Source: Tetrahymena thermophila SB210 (Eukaryota > Ciliophora > Oligohymenophorea > Hymenostomatida > Tetrahymenidae). From it: a stretch of DNA of 64,000 nt. The stretch spans positions 62,001 to 126,000 of the forward strand of contig NW_002476416.1 of NCBI RefSeq assembly GCF_000189635.1, written 5' to 3'. Every line of letters begins with the position of its first letter. Within the stretch, counting starts at the first letter, position 1. Positions 13,470 through 26,400 of the stretch are shown in pieces. Both the position numbers and the translations under genes were made by a program. The notes under the pieces are model-generated. The model ran no database searches. It worked only from the letters and a program-made list of their open reading frames with translations, and was not told the origin of the DNA.

Positions 13470-14406
13470 ATGTAAATAATTCTTAAGTAGTTATAAGAAA
13501 ATCAAATAAATAGTTATAAATCAATCAAAAATAACAATTTTACCAAATTTATTAAATTATACTAAAATAAAAGAAAATTAGCTTGCATTAAAGTAAGTTA
13601 GAGTCTCTTAATTGAGTTATAAATAGTAATATAATAAATTATTTTAAATTTTTAGTTAACTTAAAAGAAATAGACTATTAATTTGTAAATAAAATACAAC
13701 TAATAAACAAATATAAATTATCAATTAATTTTTATTCATTCTAAATAAATGTGTATATGTGTGTAATAATTATAATATTTCTCCAAATGAAATAAATAGC
13801 TTTATTTCACTAAAAAATTGATAAAAATCAATCCTAATTTAGTTAATTTTACTGAAAAATTAAAAATTATCTTTAAAGTAAAATACCATTTAATATTTTA
13901 TCATTTTACAAGAAAAACAAAAACAAAAAAATCCTTCATTATTTACTGAAACACCCTCAAATTTTAAGTTATGTATTTTAAAAATTAAGTAGAATTTAAA
14001 CTATAACAATAATATTTCATTAAGTTTTACTTAAAGTTAAATCTAAAAAATTCTGTTAATAAAAACAACTCTAAAAAAAATTTAATTTGTTATTCTTTGA
14101 AATTTCATTAATTAAGTAACCAACCTTCATGTACAGTATGTTTATATTCTATTTTCTATCGTTGATATTTAATACATTTTCATTAACACTTTTCGAAAAT
14201 TTAATAAAAATCTTATTAAAAATTTTTTTTCATTAAAAATGAATGAAAAAAATAAGTTTTTGGTAGGTAATTAATCAATCAATAATTAAATTTAGGCACT
14301 GAATACTCGAAAATATTGTTATTTATTTATTTGTATATTTTAGATTAAATCAAAAAGTGATATATCAAAATAAATTAGCAAAGTAATAAGAATAAATACT
14401 TAAAAA
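13470..14406. other. Intergenic AT-rich DNA
   Basis: A/T-rich spacer with no supported coding frame on either strand. Confidence 0.6.
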
Positions 14407-15102
14407 ATGGATTTGTTTGAAATATAAGATTATATGGACCCTAATCTATTAGAGAATGGAACTTTCTAATATTTTTCAAAACAAGCATAGGTTGAACTTA
14501 GATTAATGCAAGAAGATATGTCAGAAAAAATAATAGGAGAAGAAAAAATTCATATTAGGGTTTTTGGATAATCAACAGACAAAAAAAATCTGAATTGGTT
14601 TAAGATTGAATTAACAAGCGATGTTGATGTATTTTTTACATATATCAAGTAATTTGATTACAATACTTTCTAGCAGTTTAAGTTCGAGGAACAGATCTAA
14701 GTTGATTTTGAATAATTCCCTAACAATTTGTTAAATATCATAAATTCCTCTATAAATTAGCAAAATGAAAAAATAGTATTCTTGATGGAAATAGGAAAAC
14801 CTGTTGGTAATTTAGTTTTCTTACAAGATTTAGGACATAAAAATATGCTCTTATTAAGCATGTAGATGGATTTGGCAACTTAGGAATAAGTTAAATAAAA
14901 TATTATGTACAGATATTCAAAAATGAACAAAAAGCTAATTGATCGTAATAATAAATTAGAATAAATTAATGACTATATTAAAATAAAAAATCCTGAACTA
15001 TTGAATATATTATAAAAAAATCTTAACATCCCTTAGCCTAATAACACCTAAAATGGGAGTAGACCAGCTTAACAAATAATTAAAAAGAATCCTTTCCATT
15101 GA
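14407..15102 (+). CDS. SAS-6 N-terminal-domain protein (short, SAS-6-like), 231 aa
   Basis: This is a single-exon frame with ATG in an A-rich context and a TGA stop. Residues 48-160 resemble the globular head domain of the centriole cartwheel protein SAS-6: the opening strand IHIRVFG (48-54), ELTSDVDVFF (68-77) matching the family's RLTDDxDPFF block, FQQFKFEEQIQVDFEQFP ending at 105, and a final strand block LLLSMQMDL. Canonical SAS-6 proteins are several hundred residues long with a long coiled coil that forms cartwheel spokes. Here only about 70 residues follow the head, with one short charged helix (about 175-205). It is therefore closer in layout to SAS-6-like proteins, which lack the long coiled coil, than to cartwheel SAS-6. 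A basal-body or apical role is inferred from the family, not shown here. Confidence 0.82.
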
Positions 15103-15854
15103 ATAAACAACTATAAATGTTAAAAGCATTTGATTGTGATTTATATTTCTTTAATTTGTTTGTAATCAATCTATTTCTAAATTTTAAAAGTTATTTTGTT
15201 TTTTTTTTAAATTTGATTAGTTTTTAAGTACAATCAGTTAATTAAACATATAATAACAATTTTCTTTCTAATTGTATTATTGCTCTAAAATTCACTAAAA
15301 AATATTTTACAAAAATATCTATCTATCTATCTTTATTGATTTCAAAAATTAATTATTTATAAAATTATTTTTAAATCAAAGATAAAAAATATTAAATTTA
15401 TTTTATATCAATAGGGTTTAAAATTTAAATCAATTGTTATTATTATTTAGTATGAACATTTATCATTTAATTTTATAGATATATTTTTATATGATATTTT
15501 TGTTAAATATCCCCTGATAAGTTGTTTTAGAAAGTACACTTTATATAACTAAAATATTAAATAGTAATAAAATTTAAAATAATAATTGTAATAAAACTTT
15601 CAAATTAAACACAAATATTTATTTTTTTAAAAATTAAATGAGAAAATAAATGAAAAGTTCATTTTATAAATAAAATTTAACTAAAAAATATTTAGAATTG
15701 ATCATATTTTAAAAGTAAAATACTGTTATGCAGATAGGTAGATAGATTATTCAAATATGTATGCAAAATAAAAGAAATTTATTATAAAAATATTTTATAT
15801 TTATAAAAAGTCATTTAAGTTTTAAAATATTGGGATAGTTAGTTTATTTTCTTC
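15103..15854. other. Intergenic spacer between convergent genes
   Basis: A/T-rich, with a short TATC repeat near 15320. It lies between the 3' ends of the SAS-6-like gene and malate synthase. No gene seen. Confidence 0.6.
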
Positions 15855-18055
15855 TCAAAGTCTAGGAGTAACATGAGAGACATTTAAGTTATTTAAAATT
15901 GGATATGCTTCAACTGTTAAGAAATCGTAGAAAGTTTCATCAAGGACTACTTTGTCAATAACATCAACAGCTCTTTGTAAAGCCACTTCGTTGGTTAAAG
16001 TTGATCTTAATTTAGTTACTTCTTCATCTCTTACAGCTCTACAAATTTAATTTCAAAATAATTATAAATTAATCTTTTTTTATTGAAAGAAATTGATATT
16101 TACCTGTAAAGGGCTTCATTTATTAAGACTCCAGAGTCAGTTCTGCATCTATATCTAATCCACTACCAGAGTTAGGAACGGGAAATTTCAGCAGTAGCAG
16201 CATCTTCCATCAAATTATGGAGACCAACTGCTCCAGTACCAGTAATCCAGTAATAAGTGTATTAAATAGCTACGTTGATATTTTATCTAACACCATTTTC
16301 AGTAATAGGTTCTAGTTTTATTTAAAATATTTATATTAATTTAAATTACTTTTCTTTTCATTTTTGCTTTCATATTTTTTTCAACTTTTTTTTTTTTGCT
16401 TTTTATTTTTAAAATAGTTTTTTCTCTAAAATATTCTTTTTATGAACTTGCTTTTAAAATTATTTTAAAATTGTTAATTACTTTCAACAGTTAAATTGGT
16501 GATATCATCTGCAGTTACTTTAATATCTTCACGTAATACCTACTTTTGGTTAGCCTTTCCTTTTAAATATTTTTCGAATATATCTCTAGCGTGCTTAACC
16601 ATTCCTGGATGGGCAACCCAAGATCCATCAAAACCGTCGTTAACTTCTCTAGTCTTGTCTTCAGTGATCTTGTTAAAAGCGAATTCATTCTAAGCTTTAT
16701 CCTTAGCAGGAATGAAAGCACTCATACCACCAATAGCATGAGCTCCTCTCTTGTGGCATACTTGAATGAGTCTGTTTGTGTATGCTCTCATGAAAGGAAC
16801 GGTCATAGTGACTTGGGATCTGTCAGGGAGGATAGCAGCTTTGTTGTTCTTAAGCATCTTAATAGCAGAGAAGATGTAGTCCCATCTACCAGCATTTAAT
16901 CCAACAATGTGATCTCTTAATTCATAAAGGAATTCTTCCATTTCAAGACCACCACCCAAAGTTTCGATCAAGACTGTGCATCTAATTGTGCCAATAGGTA
17001 AGTTGAATAGTTATTAGGCCTATTTTAATAAAAATTGTAAGCTAGTTTATTATTCCTAATAAATTAAGAAGACTGCAAAATTTTATTGAAAAAAAATTCA
17101 AATTAAATAATTTTTATGTCAAAAATTTGCTAGAAACATTTAAATAAATTTTTGATTAATTAAAAATAGATATTTATTTATTTATTTGTTTGTTTGTTAA
17201 TTACTTTAAAAAACGATCTTTCTAATTAAATTAAATAGTAGAAGAAGTTAGTTAATTTGAAGGGTTTTTTATTCAATTCAATAATTCTTATCAGTAAAGA
17301 AAAGTATTGTGACCAGATTAAATAATTAAATTTTAAAAGTTTTTTAAATTCTTATTGAAATTATTTATTACCTTAACGAAGACATCATTCCAAAGTCTGC
17401 ATTCTCTGTAGGCTTCAATCTTAGGAAGGTAGTAATAGATTCCACCACAACCATTAGCAAGTCTAAGTCTAACATTGTGGAAGAAATAAACTGCAAAGTC
17501 GAATAATGATGCAGAGCATGGTTCTCCGTCGATGACTAAGTGAGTTTCTTCCAAATGCCAGCCTCTAGGTCTAACAAAAAGAACAGTGTAAGAATCAGGA
17601 TTTAACTTGTATTCCTTATTTTTGTCATTGAACTAAAGAGCTTTCTTATTGGCTAAGATAAGAGTCTTTTGTCCACTGACTTAATTTACCCATGTAGGAG
17701 CAAGTGCATCTTCGAAATCAGCCATGAAAACGTCAGCTCCTGAGTTCATAGCGTTGATGGTGAGCTTAGGATTGGGTGGGCCAGTAAGTTCGATCCATCT
17801 TCTCTCAACATCCTTGGGAGGAGGAGCAACCTTCCAGTCTCCTTCACGAATGTGCTTAGTTTCAGGAGGATAGGTGAGGGCCATACCTCTATCGACGAGT
17901 TAAGCTCTTTCTTTCCTGGCTCTGAGGAGGGCCTTTCTAGTAGAGTTGAATTGTCTATGTAAGGTGGCAACGAATTGTAAACATTCAGGAGTCAAAACCT
18001 CACGAGTGTATTAGTTTTCTTCTAAGATGGTGATACCCTTCAAGCTAGTTGACAT
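15855..18055 (-). CDS. Malate synthase (glyoxylate cycle), 537 aa, four exons
   Basis: Malate synthase condenses acetyl-CoA with glyoxylate to malate, the second step of the glyoxylate bypass. Exons on the minus strand are 18055-17372, 17019-16482, 16311-16104 and 16038-15855. Phases fit at each junction (0, 1, 2) and the protein has the usual length of the A-type enzyme. Conserved features: [10 protein letters not shown] (113-122), FVRPRGWHL (catalytic Arg region, 160-168), IETL with Glu247 and the family signature [16 protein letters not shown] (263-278, metal ligand Asp275), and [11 protein letters not shown] with the likely catalytic Asp444. The C-terminus ends HVTPRL, where PRL resembles a type-1 peroxisomal targeting signal, consistent with a glyoxysomal enzyme. 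Introns are 352, 170 and 65 nt. There is no sign of fusion to isocitrate lyase. Confidence 0.95.
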
Positions 18056-18394
18056 TTTAATATCTCTAATTTGTTTGTTTTTAAGCTATTTCTAAATTGA
18101 TTTTCTCAATAATAGAGTTGTTTTTTTCTACTTTTAAAATTTTATATTAGCAAAATGAATTATTAAAGAGAAAGATTTATTCTATTTAAAGTGTGAATGA
18201 AGTAGAAATGCTTGTTAGTTATCAAGCAGTATTGAATCCTTTTTTAGATATAATGAAAATTCTTATAAATATACAACAATCACTCTGTATCTATCCGAAA
18301 TGCAGCAATATCTTACGTATTTTCATTTCACTTTATAATACGTAATTACATTGTAAATAAAATGAGTAATAAATTTTCAAAATGCGTCATATAT

Positions 18395-19673
18395 TCACTC
18401 ACCATTCAAAACTGATAAATAAAAAATTCTTGTTAAATTTTCATATCCCCCAATTATAGGCTCATCGACTATAAACACCTCTAATGTCTTTTAAATTTTG
18501 CAACTTAAATTGTATTTCTCTTCAGATATACAGTCTTTACATCCTTCAAAACATCTCTCAAATTCATTTAAAATGAATTTTTTGGTATTTTAAATAAATT
18601 GATATAATAACAAGGCTATCCATGACATATAAATATTTTAAAAATATATTTCATCATATATATAATATACATTAATCTGTAATTTACGAAAAAGTAAGTA
18701 TTCTTTTTTATTTACATATTTTATCAATTAATTATACCGTATTTTTAATAATATTCAATTCAAAATATTTTATGGCAATATTTCTATTTTAAGAATTTAA
18801 AAACTATTTTTGCAAGAAAAAATTTTGGAAATTGGGTGGTAAATATTGAAGAGGATTGGTAGTTATAATTAAAGTTAAATTATACATTTGAATAGTGAAT
18901 ATTAGATTTTTATTATCAATGTCAGAAAATAGTTTTTTGTAAAAGATAAATAGCATATAAATAAAATTATTTAAAATAAATTATTTTTAAAATTAAAGCT
19001 TATTTTCATCTTAAATTTCAAATAAATAAGAATCTTTTAAAAAAATTTTAATATTTTAATATAATTTCAATTTAGATAGGTCTGTCTGATTATCTGTTTA
19101 TTTCAATTAAATTAACATCAGCGATATTTTCAAATGAGTATCACTGTTAAATTTTATGTATAACATAAGTAAGCAAGCAATATTTTATGTGTTTCTTTTC
19201 ATTTAAATTAAAAAATGTCTGCGAGAGTTCTTCAGCTAATGATTTTGTTGTTCTATTTTATTTTTTTATTTTTATTTTCTCATTAACTTTTATTTAATTA
19301 TTTAATTATTTATATTTTATTTATTTTTTTATTTATTTATTTATTTGAATTTTATTTATTTATTTTATTTTTATTTTTTATTTTTTTCTTATTAGGATTG
19401 ATCTATTTTATAGTAAAATTAAGTAGCTTAAATATTTATTTAATTATAATAGCAATATGATATCTCAAGTTTTCTGAAAATAATTTATTAAATAATAGAA
19501 AAAGTTGTTAGTTGATTTAAAAAGAAACTTTAATTTTGATATTCCTTTTCGCTGACTTTTCGAAAAGGAGTCAATCTATTAAATGAATAAATATAAATGC
19601 TTTTTATTTTTTTTTAAAAAACTGATGGGGAATATCGATAAGACTGAACATAAGTAGAGCTGCAATCACACAT
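18395..19673 (-). CDS. Hypothetical protein, putative two-exon model, 392 aa
   Basis: From ATG at 19673 (in an AAAATG context) the minus strand is open in the ciliate code to 18716 (319 codons without TGA). It then joins in phase 1, across a 100-nt GT...TAG intron (18616-18715), to a well-formed last exon 18615-18395. The N-terminus is MCDCSSTYVQSYRYSPSV. A Q/K/N-rich stretch follows in the middle. The last exon carries a Cys cluster, CFEGCKDCISEEKYNLSC, and an acidic, aliphatic end. No family is recognised. The last exon is the best supported part. Parts of the A-rich middle may be further introns. It lies 340 bp upstream of malate synthase on the same strand, close enough to share no more than a spacer. 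Confidence 0.45.
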
Positions 19674-20983
19674 TTTATCTATTCTTTCGAATTGATATTT
19701 TGCTCATAATGTTTATGTGGTCTTATTTAAGGATTTAAAAACTTTAAGCATTAATATTTTTCTTTAGTAGCTGCTCAAATTATCTTTCTATTTGTTTGTA
19801 TTTTTTATAAATTAATTATTTGTTTTTAATTTGTTTTTTCCTCTCTAAATAATTAAGAAGTTAATTTTGAAAATGCAAATATAAAATCAAAATTTAAATT
19901 ACTAAATTAAATAATAAAAGAATTAATTTTATAAACTGAGTTTTTTATTGTTTCTTTGAATATATGTTGACAACTCAGTAAAATTAAGCAAAAAAACATT
20001 ATTTTTATATAATATAATTTTTTTTCTTATTATTTAATAAAAATAGAAATTATAAATTAAAATAATTAACATAATAAGTAATTGATTTCAATCTAAAAAT
20101 GAAAGATAATTATTTCTTACTTTTTGAAAATAATCAAATTAAGAAAATTTAAAAAATACTTGACCATTAAAATTGAATAGTTATTTTTAAATAAAAGCAT
20201 TATTTTCTAAATAATTTTTATAATAGTATTTATTTATTTATTTATTTAAGAAATAGTAAAAATAAACTGCAAAAATAGATTTTTTAAAATTTATTTTTAT
20301 ATTTTTTAAAAATTTAGCTAAATTATATTTATTGACTATTTGATATTGAGTATTGATGAATACTTTAAAGATTTACAGACAAAAAAAAATTAATTATTCA
20401 GCATTAATATTTGAAAAAGAATTTAAAATTAATAGATAAAAATGTTAATTAGACATAAATTTATAACAACTTTCTATCATAATATGATCAAAATATTTAA
20501 ATTAATGAAAAAATTGTTTCAATTAATAAATTACGAAAATGTTCATAAAATATTAAATTAAATACAAATTAAAATTTTTTATAGCAAAGTATAAAAATGC
20601 TGTTATTATTTTATCTTATTAATTTTTTAATATTTTATTCTAGTAAACATTTATTTTAAAATTAAAAAAAAAAAGCTATTTCAAAACTATAAGCAATAAT
20701 ATCATCATATCACATATAGCCGTGCTTTAATTTTTTAGTAAGTTTTAATTAAAATAAAAATTTATTTCATTTAAAAAGGATCAAGTGAAGGCTTCAATCA
20801 AACCTACTTTTATTTATAAAAGCTAAGTTGTTTATTTCATCTTTGTAATTTTGAAAAATTAATAAATTCTTATTTTAATAATTTAAAATAATATTATTTT
20901 ATTTACAAAATTTAAATTTTTAATTTTTTTTGTAAATGAAAAAGATGAAATTTAAAAAAATGAATGTATTTTAAGATTAGTCA
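19674..20983. other. Intergenic AT-rich DNA
   Basis: No gene seen. Very A/T-rich with short TTTA repeats. Confidence 0.55.
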
Positions 20984-21403
20984 TCAGATAATTAAATAAC
21001 TAAAAATTTCTATGTTTAATAAGAAGGAAAAAATTAGAAATTTTATTTATTTAAACTTCTATTAATTTATCTAAGAAAATTAAATTTTATTATTCAAAGG
21101 AAAATTATAGTCAAAGTCGCCGCTTATTTAATTAAGAAAAAATATAATAATTAATTACAAAATACAAATATAAATTTACAGAAAATTAAGGAGGAAAAAG
21201 TTTTTAATGAATCTTTGAAAATTTTAATAGTTTTCAAAGAAAAGGCTGATAATTCCGTATAAAACAAACTAAATACATAGCATGTGAATCAGTTTACCTT
21301 TATCAGCCTCCATTCGCCTCAAGTTTTTTAAAATTCGAAAAACCTCTTATAATTTTCTACCATTAAAGCAATTTTAATAATAAATGTAATTAAATTGCGA
21401 CAT
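20984..21403 (-). CDS. Small hypothetical protein, 139 aa, possible membrane protein
   Basis: A minus-strand frame in the ciliate code runs from ATG at 21403 to TGA at 20984. The first 60 residues have balanced composition (RKLQEVFRILKNLRRMEADK, then a hydrophobic stretch LIHMLCIQFVLYGIISLFF of membrane-helix length). The later part is richer in I, F, N and K and could be partly intron or chance. No family recognised. The local rise in G+C (about 21240-21340) relative to the flanks is the main support besides the open frame. Confidence 0.35.
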
Positions 21404-22019
21404 GTACAATCAAAACAAATATCCTTTAAAATTACAAGATATTATCTTAAAATTCTTCTATTAGTGATAAAGAAATATATAAAAGTATTTTTTAAACAAA
21501 TAATTTAGCTTATTAAGAATTTAAGAGAAAAAAAGAACCACATTTGAAAAGAAGACAGAGCACTTGAGATGTTGTGAAGGCTTCGAGATTAGAGCATAAA
21601 AAGATATAAAAGAATTAATAAAAGAAAAAAAGAAAGAAAATTAAAAAAAAAAGTGATTAAATAAAAAATTAAAATAAAAAATAAATAAAGTGATTAAATA
21701 AAAAATCCAATTAAAAAGTAAATCAAGAATCAAACACCATACAAAATTAAATCATAACAAATTAAATAAATAATAAATATAAATAAATAATATACGAATC
21801 AATAATTAAATAGATATGCATCTTAATTCACTTTCCTTAAATTTGATAAATTATTTTAAAATGATGGATGGATGGATGATACAAATATGATTCATTTTAA
21901 TTATAATCATTTTTATTAAAAAGTTATTTAAAGTAATTTAAAATAACAAAATATTTATAAATGGTTTGAATAAATGGTAGTATGTATTAAACATAAACTT
22001 AATATATACATATATATTA
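21404..22019. other. Spacer with one unexplained GC-richer block
   Basis: Most of this is A-rich. Around 21535-21600 there is a short plus-strand stretch with balanced composition that could encode a Cys-containing peptide (LRCCEGFEI), but no start codon or splice context was found. It may be part of an exon, a UTR or a non-coding RNA. Confidence 0.35.
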
Positions 22020-22985
22020 TCATTCTGTTTTAATGGGTTGCCTTAATTAAACACTTTCTTCTTATGTCTATAAGGTATCGTTGGGACTTATATATTTATT
22101 TTTATTTCTAGCTGCTCTTTAATTGTTAATATCATCTCCATCGTCATCGTCATCACTGCTAGACTAAGCATCTGTATCTGATGAAAAGTCAGAATCCTAC
22201 ACATGCTTATATTTTTCAACCAATTCCTAATACTTTTTCATGTCTTCTTTTGAAACTTTTTAATTTTATGGGACAGGATCTTTTTTAGGCTGAAATGGGC
22301 TTTAATAAACAAATTTGTAGTTATAAGTTGCCATATCGTAATACTTTATATCACTGAAATCAACATCATTTTCTCTACCTAAATAGATAAGTATTTCAGC
22401 GTACTTATACTTTATAGTTTGAATCTTCCTATCATAGACTGTGTCTATTTTAACTCCGTCTTCAAACTCAAAAACAATATAATAATTAGTAGTATCTGTA
22501 TCTCTAGCAACATGTCCTCTTTTTTCAATGAAGATGGCTTTTAAATCTTTCAGTATATGCCCTTGATAAAAGCTCCTACCTATCAATAATGGTGTCTTCC
22601 TTTAAATGAATGCATCTAAGTTCTTATTTATTACTAATGTGTATACTTCAGAAGTTGCTATTGCGAAAAATCCAATTAAGCAAAATGCAATTGATATGAA
22701 GTATTTCCAAAATAGACTTAAGTGATCGAATTCCTCAAATAAGACATGCCTATGCATCAAAATAAGTGTTATAACAGAAATTCCAAATGCTAAAAACACC
22801 AATCCTAGAAACCATACTGCAATTGGGTATTTTTTGTATCTCAATATTTTTAATTTCTTAAGTCTTTTTTCTTATTTCTCTGCAAATTCAACCAAATAAT
22901 GCTTCTATGGCTATTTATTCTTTCTTCTATCAATCCTCTTTTTTATGGCTATACCTATTGCTGTCACACGACCTAATAAAACCAT
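22020..22985 (-). CDS. Two-helix membrane protein with PH-like cytosolic domain, 321 aa
   Basis: A single minus-strand exon runs from ATG 22985 to TGA 22020. A basic N-terminus (KKRIDRRKNK, about residues 15-24) precedes two membrane helices, about residues 54-76 and 92-112, separated by a short acidic loop. Residues 113-230 form a strand-rich soluble domain (TLVINKNLDAF, then YYIVFEFEDGVKIDTVYDRK). The C-terminus is acidic and serine-rich (SDFSSDTDAQSSSDDDDDG). This order (two helices, strand-rich PH-like domain, acidic Ser-rich tail) recalls the CYBC1/EROS chaperone family of NADPH oxidase subunits, but the resemblance is one of layout and a few positions only. Treat as unknown membrane protein. 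The standard-code frames 22302-22586 and 22602-22844 are pieces of it. Confidence 0.75.
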
Positions 22986-23481
22986 TTATTTTGCTTATAA
23001 TCTCTTTGTATTTCAGCTAGAATAAACTTTTAAATTAAAAATTTAGTATATTTAAAAAATATGAAATTAAGAAGACTGACAATATATTATTCTCAATTAT
23101 AAACATAATATTAGTTATTATCAAAAAAAATTCAAATGCAAATTATAAATAAATTATTTATTACTGAAAAAAATCAGTATTGCTGATTTAACTAACCTTA
23201 AATTATTTATAAAAAAACTACTAAATTTATTAGTAATATTTATTCATTAATGTTTAAAATAAGCACAAATGATAGATAGATATGTTATATACATAAAATT
23301 ATACTCTTTACTGTGCTAATTTTTATACATATATATATAATACAAATTGATTGATTGATTGATTATTGTAATTTCTAATACATTAAAAACTCTTTCAATT
23401 ATAATTTTTACTCAAAATTTAATACTCAATTTATGAATAACTTTAGTAATTTTTAATTTCATCAAAAAACATTTAAATTAT
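22986..23481. other. Spacer between two minus-strand genes
   Basis: A/T-rich, with a short TGAT repeat near 23350. No gene seen. Confidence 0.6.
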
Positions 23482-26400
23482 TCAATTTACAGTATTTGAG
23501 GGATCATATGATAAAATATTATCATTATCTAATTAACTTTTAATTTGAGATATTTCTGATTTTTCTATACCAACTTAAGGCTCGTTTGTTTAGCTGAAAT
23601 TTGAATCAATTTGATCTTCGTTAATAATTTCAACTTACTATGACGATTAAGCATCTTATTATTAATAATTAATCTTCTCGTTATTTACTTTTTGCAAGTT
23701 ATCTAGCACATCATTCTCACTTTAATTTCTTTAATATTCATTATTATCATTAAAATTTAAACTTCTACTTTATTCTATTTAAATTAAGTTTTTACTAAAC
23801 TATTACTGACTCTCTAAATTACTAAAATTTTCACTCTATTGATCATCTCTATTGGAATATTTTGGTAAAACAGTAAATACCATTAATTTTTTATCCTCTT
23901 TAAATTAAATATTTTGATTATTAATATTGTTTGCATTATCAAGCTAATTTTCAGAAGGAATTTCTTGTAAATACTTGCTTGAATCTGTGTTACTACTACT
24001 TGTAATTTATTCTAATTCATATGATTCTATTATATTCTTTTTTGGCATTTTATTTGCTAATGGAGATAAATTTAGCTCTCCTTATTTATTAAATATAAGC
24101 TCGTTCTAATGCTCTATTTTTTCATCACCTTTTTATGTTTTTCCATTTTCAAGTTATCCTTCACTCATATCTTGCAATTCAATTTTTAATATTTATCCCT
24201 AGGTCTAAGCATTCTGATTTCTTTCATAAATATTTTTTAGAGTATTTTCTTTTTCTAAATCTTGACTTTTTGTGATAAATAAATTTTCAAATTTCATTTA
24301 TTTTTTCTGTTTAAAGCTGTTTTTTGCACTCTCTGTATGAGTTGCTTCTTAATCAAATTATGATGCTGAATCTGTTATTTGTGTTAAATATTTTTAATTG
24401 AATTTTCCAACTAAAGGATTTTATTATTTATTAAGATTTTTTAACTCAATGACACATTAATTATTTTATACTTCATCTATCTACAAATCGATTGTAGAAC
24501 TTTCTTTTATCTATTTCGATTATTACTCCTAAAAAATATCACTACTGTCTTTTAATTACTTTTCTTGGTTTTTTATAAATAGAACTTCATCTTAAAAGCC
24601 ATAATTTCTTTACCTACTTCTAGAAGTTTTATTCTATAAATCTGTAATCAATTTATGGACTGACATAGGAGTGTTAATTTATATATTTAATTCCGATGGG
24701 AAATTGCTTTTTCTATCCATTGATTCTTAATCATCTAAATTTCTATTTGTAAAACTTTAAACTAAATCAAACATTTGACCAAAGATACTTTTTCCTCTAA
24801 ACATTTTGCTATATTTTTTATAAAATTTAGTAAGTTTAAGTAAATTTTAAGTATCCAATTTACATTCCATTGCATTAATCTAGATTTCTTATATTAATTG
24901 CCTGATAATTTGTTTGATCTTTTGAGATGCTACTCTGCTTCATCTATTTGCAAATAATAAATAAAATGTTAGATATTTAGATAGTTTATTCTCAAAATTA
25001 CTTATTGACTGTTTTAGAGATCCTTCTTAGTATCTCTTTAATTAGTAGGAGAATAAAATTAAGAATCAAATGTCTATTATTTTAAAAATGAAGGTCTTTG
25101 ATCTAAATTGATTGATAGCTTATTTTTAGGTGTATTAATGCTATTTTATTTTTAAATAATTAAAGTATGAATATCATTTTGAGCATCTTTTTTTATCTTT
25201 CCTGACCAAGCATTTATCATCTTCTTTTTATACAATTCTTGTCTAAACGAAATGAACCAACTCAAGATAAGCCACCTGCGAATTACTTTTTTAGACAATA
25301 TGCATCTAACAATACCTAATCTTAGAAATTTAATTATTCTGCTATTTAATTTAGCCCTAAATGCAGGAATATATGCCATTAAAAGGTATCTAAAAGACCA
25401 AATTACGAAAATAGAATTTGCTGCTACCAGCAAAACACTCATAATCAAATACCAGAAGACATTTCCATTATTTATGTAAGCTATATATCCAAAAAGTATA
25501 GAAAATAGCAAGAATTTATTAGATACAATATCCAATGTGTTATAAAAATCAAGAGAGTATGGACGGAATTTAGATAATAACACTCCATAAGTAGATAATA
25601 TCAAAAATACCAATGTGGCCTATTATTATTTTTTATAAGAATTATTTTAATATAAATATAAATAATGTTGATTAACCTTTAATGGTATGTTATTGTCATA
25701 GACTATGAGGATAGACATAATTAGTAATTTAGAAGCCATTTTTATCATTTCCCAGTACCAAAACTGAACTTCATACTCTCCTCTTAAAATAGTAAATTGC
25801 TTGATCTTTAATTATGAGTCCTTGACTTTAAGAATACAAAATGCCAAGTATACTGGTATTAAAATAGAAACAGTTATAATAATAGGTAACACTATTTTTA
25901 ATGCTAAAAACCAGTAACTGTCTGTATAACATTAAAATCTTAGGTCATAAGAAATATATTAAATGCCATCTGATTATTTAAAATTAAAAATAAATATTAA
26001 AAATTATAGCTTATTTAATATTACCTATTTCTCTGCAATATAACAGATTCACGCATTGTTTGAAGATGCTTGGCTGAAAATAAAGAAAGCAGTAGATCAA
26101 AGAGGTTTTAATGTAAACGCTCTTAACATAAGTTTATCTACAATACATGATTTAGCCTAAAATAATAAAAATTATTGAACATGAGACAGGCATCAGAACA
26201 GAACCAATAAGAGAAACAGCTAAATAATCTAAATTATATTATTCTGAAATTTATTAGAAAAAGCACTGTGAAAAATCACTAATCAACATTGAAGGACTTC
26301 CAGCTACTGATATGATAGTGGTTATAGTATCTGGAATCTTAATTTGAAATGTCGAAATAACCACCAATATTTAAAAGTAATTGACAATAATCTTAAGTAA

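Noticed and set aside
16496..16899. Plus-strand frames over malate synthase
   Set aside because: Antisense shadows of a strongly conserved exon.
25252..25479. Plus-strand 75-codon frame
   Set aside because: Antisense shadow of a membrane-helix exon of the giant minus-strand gene.
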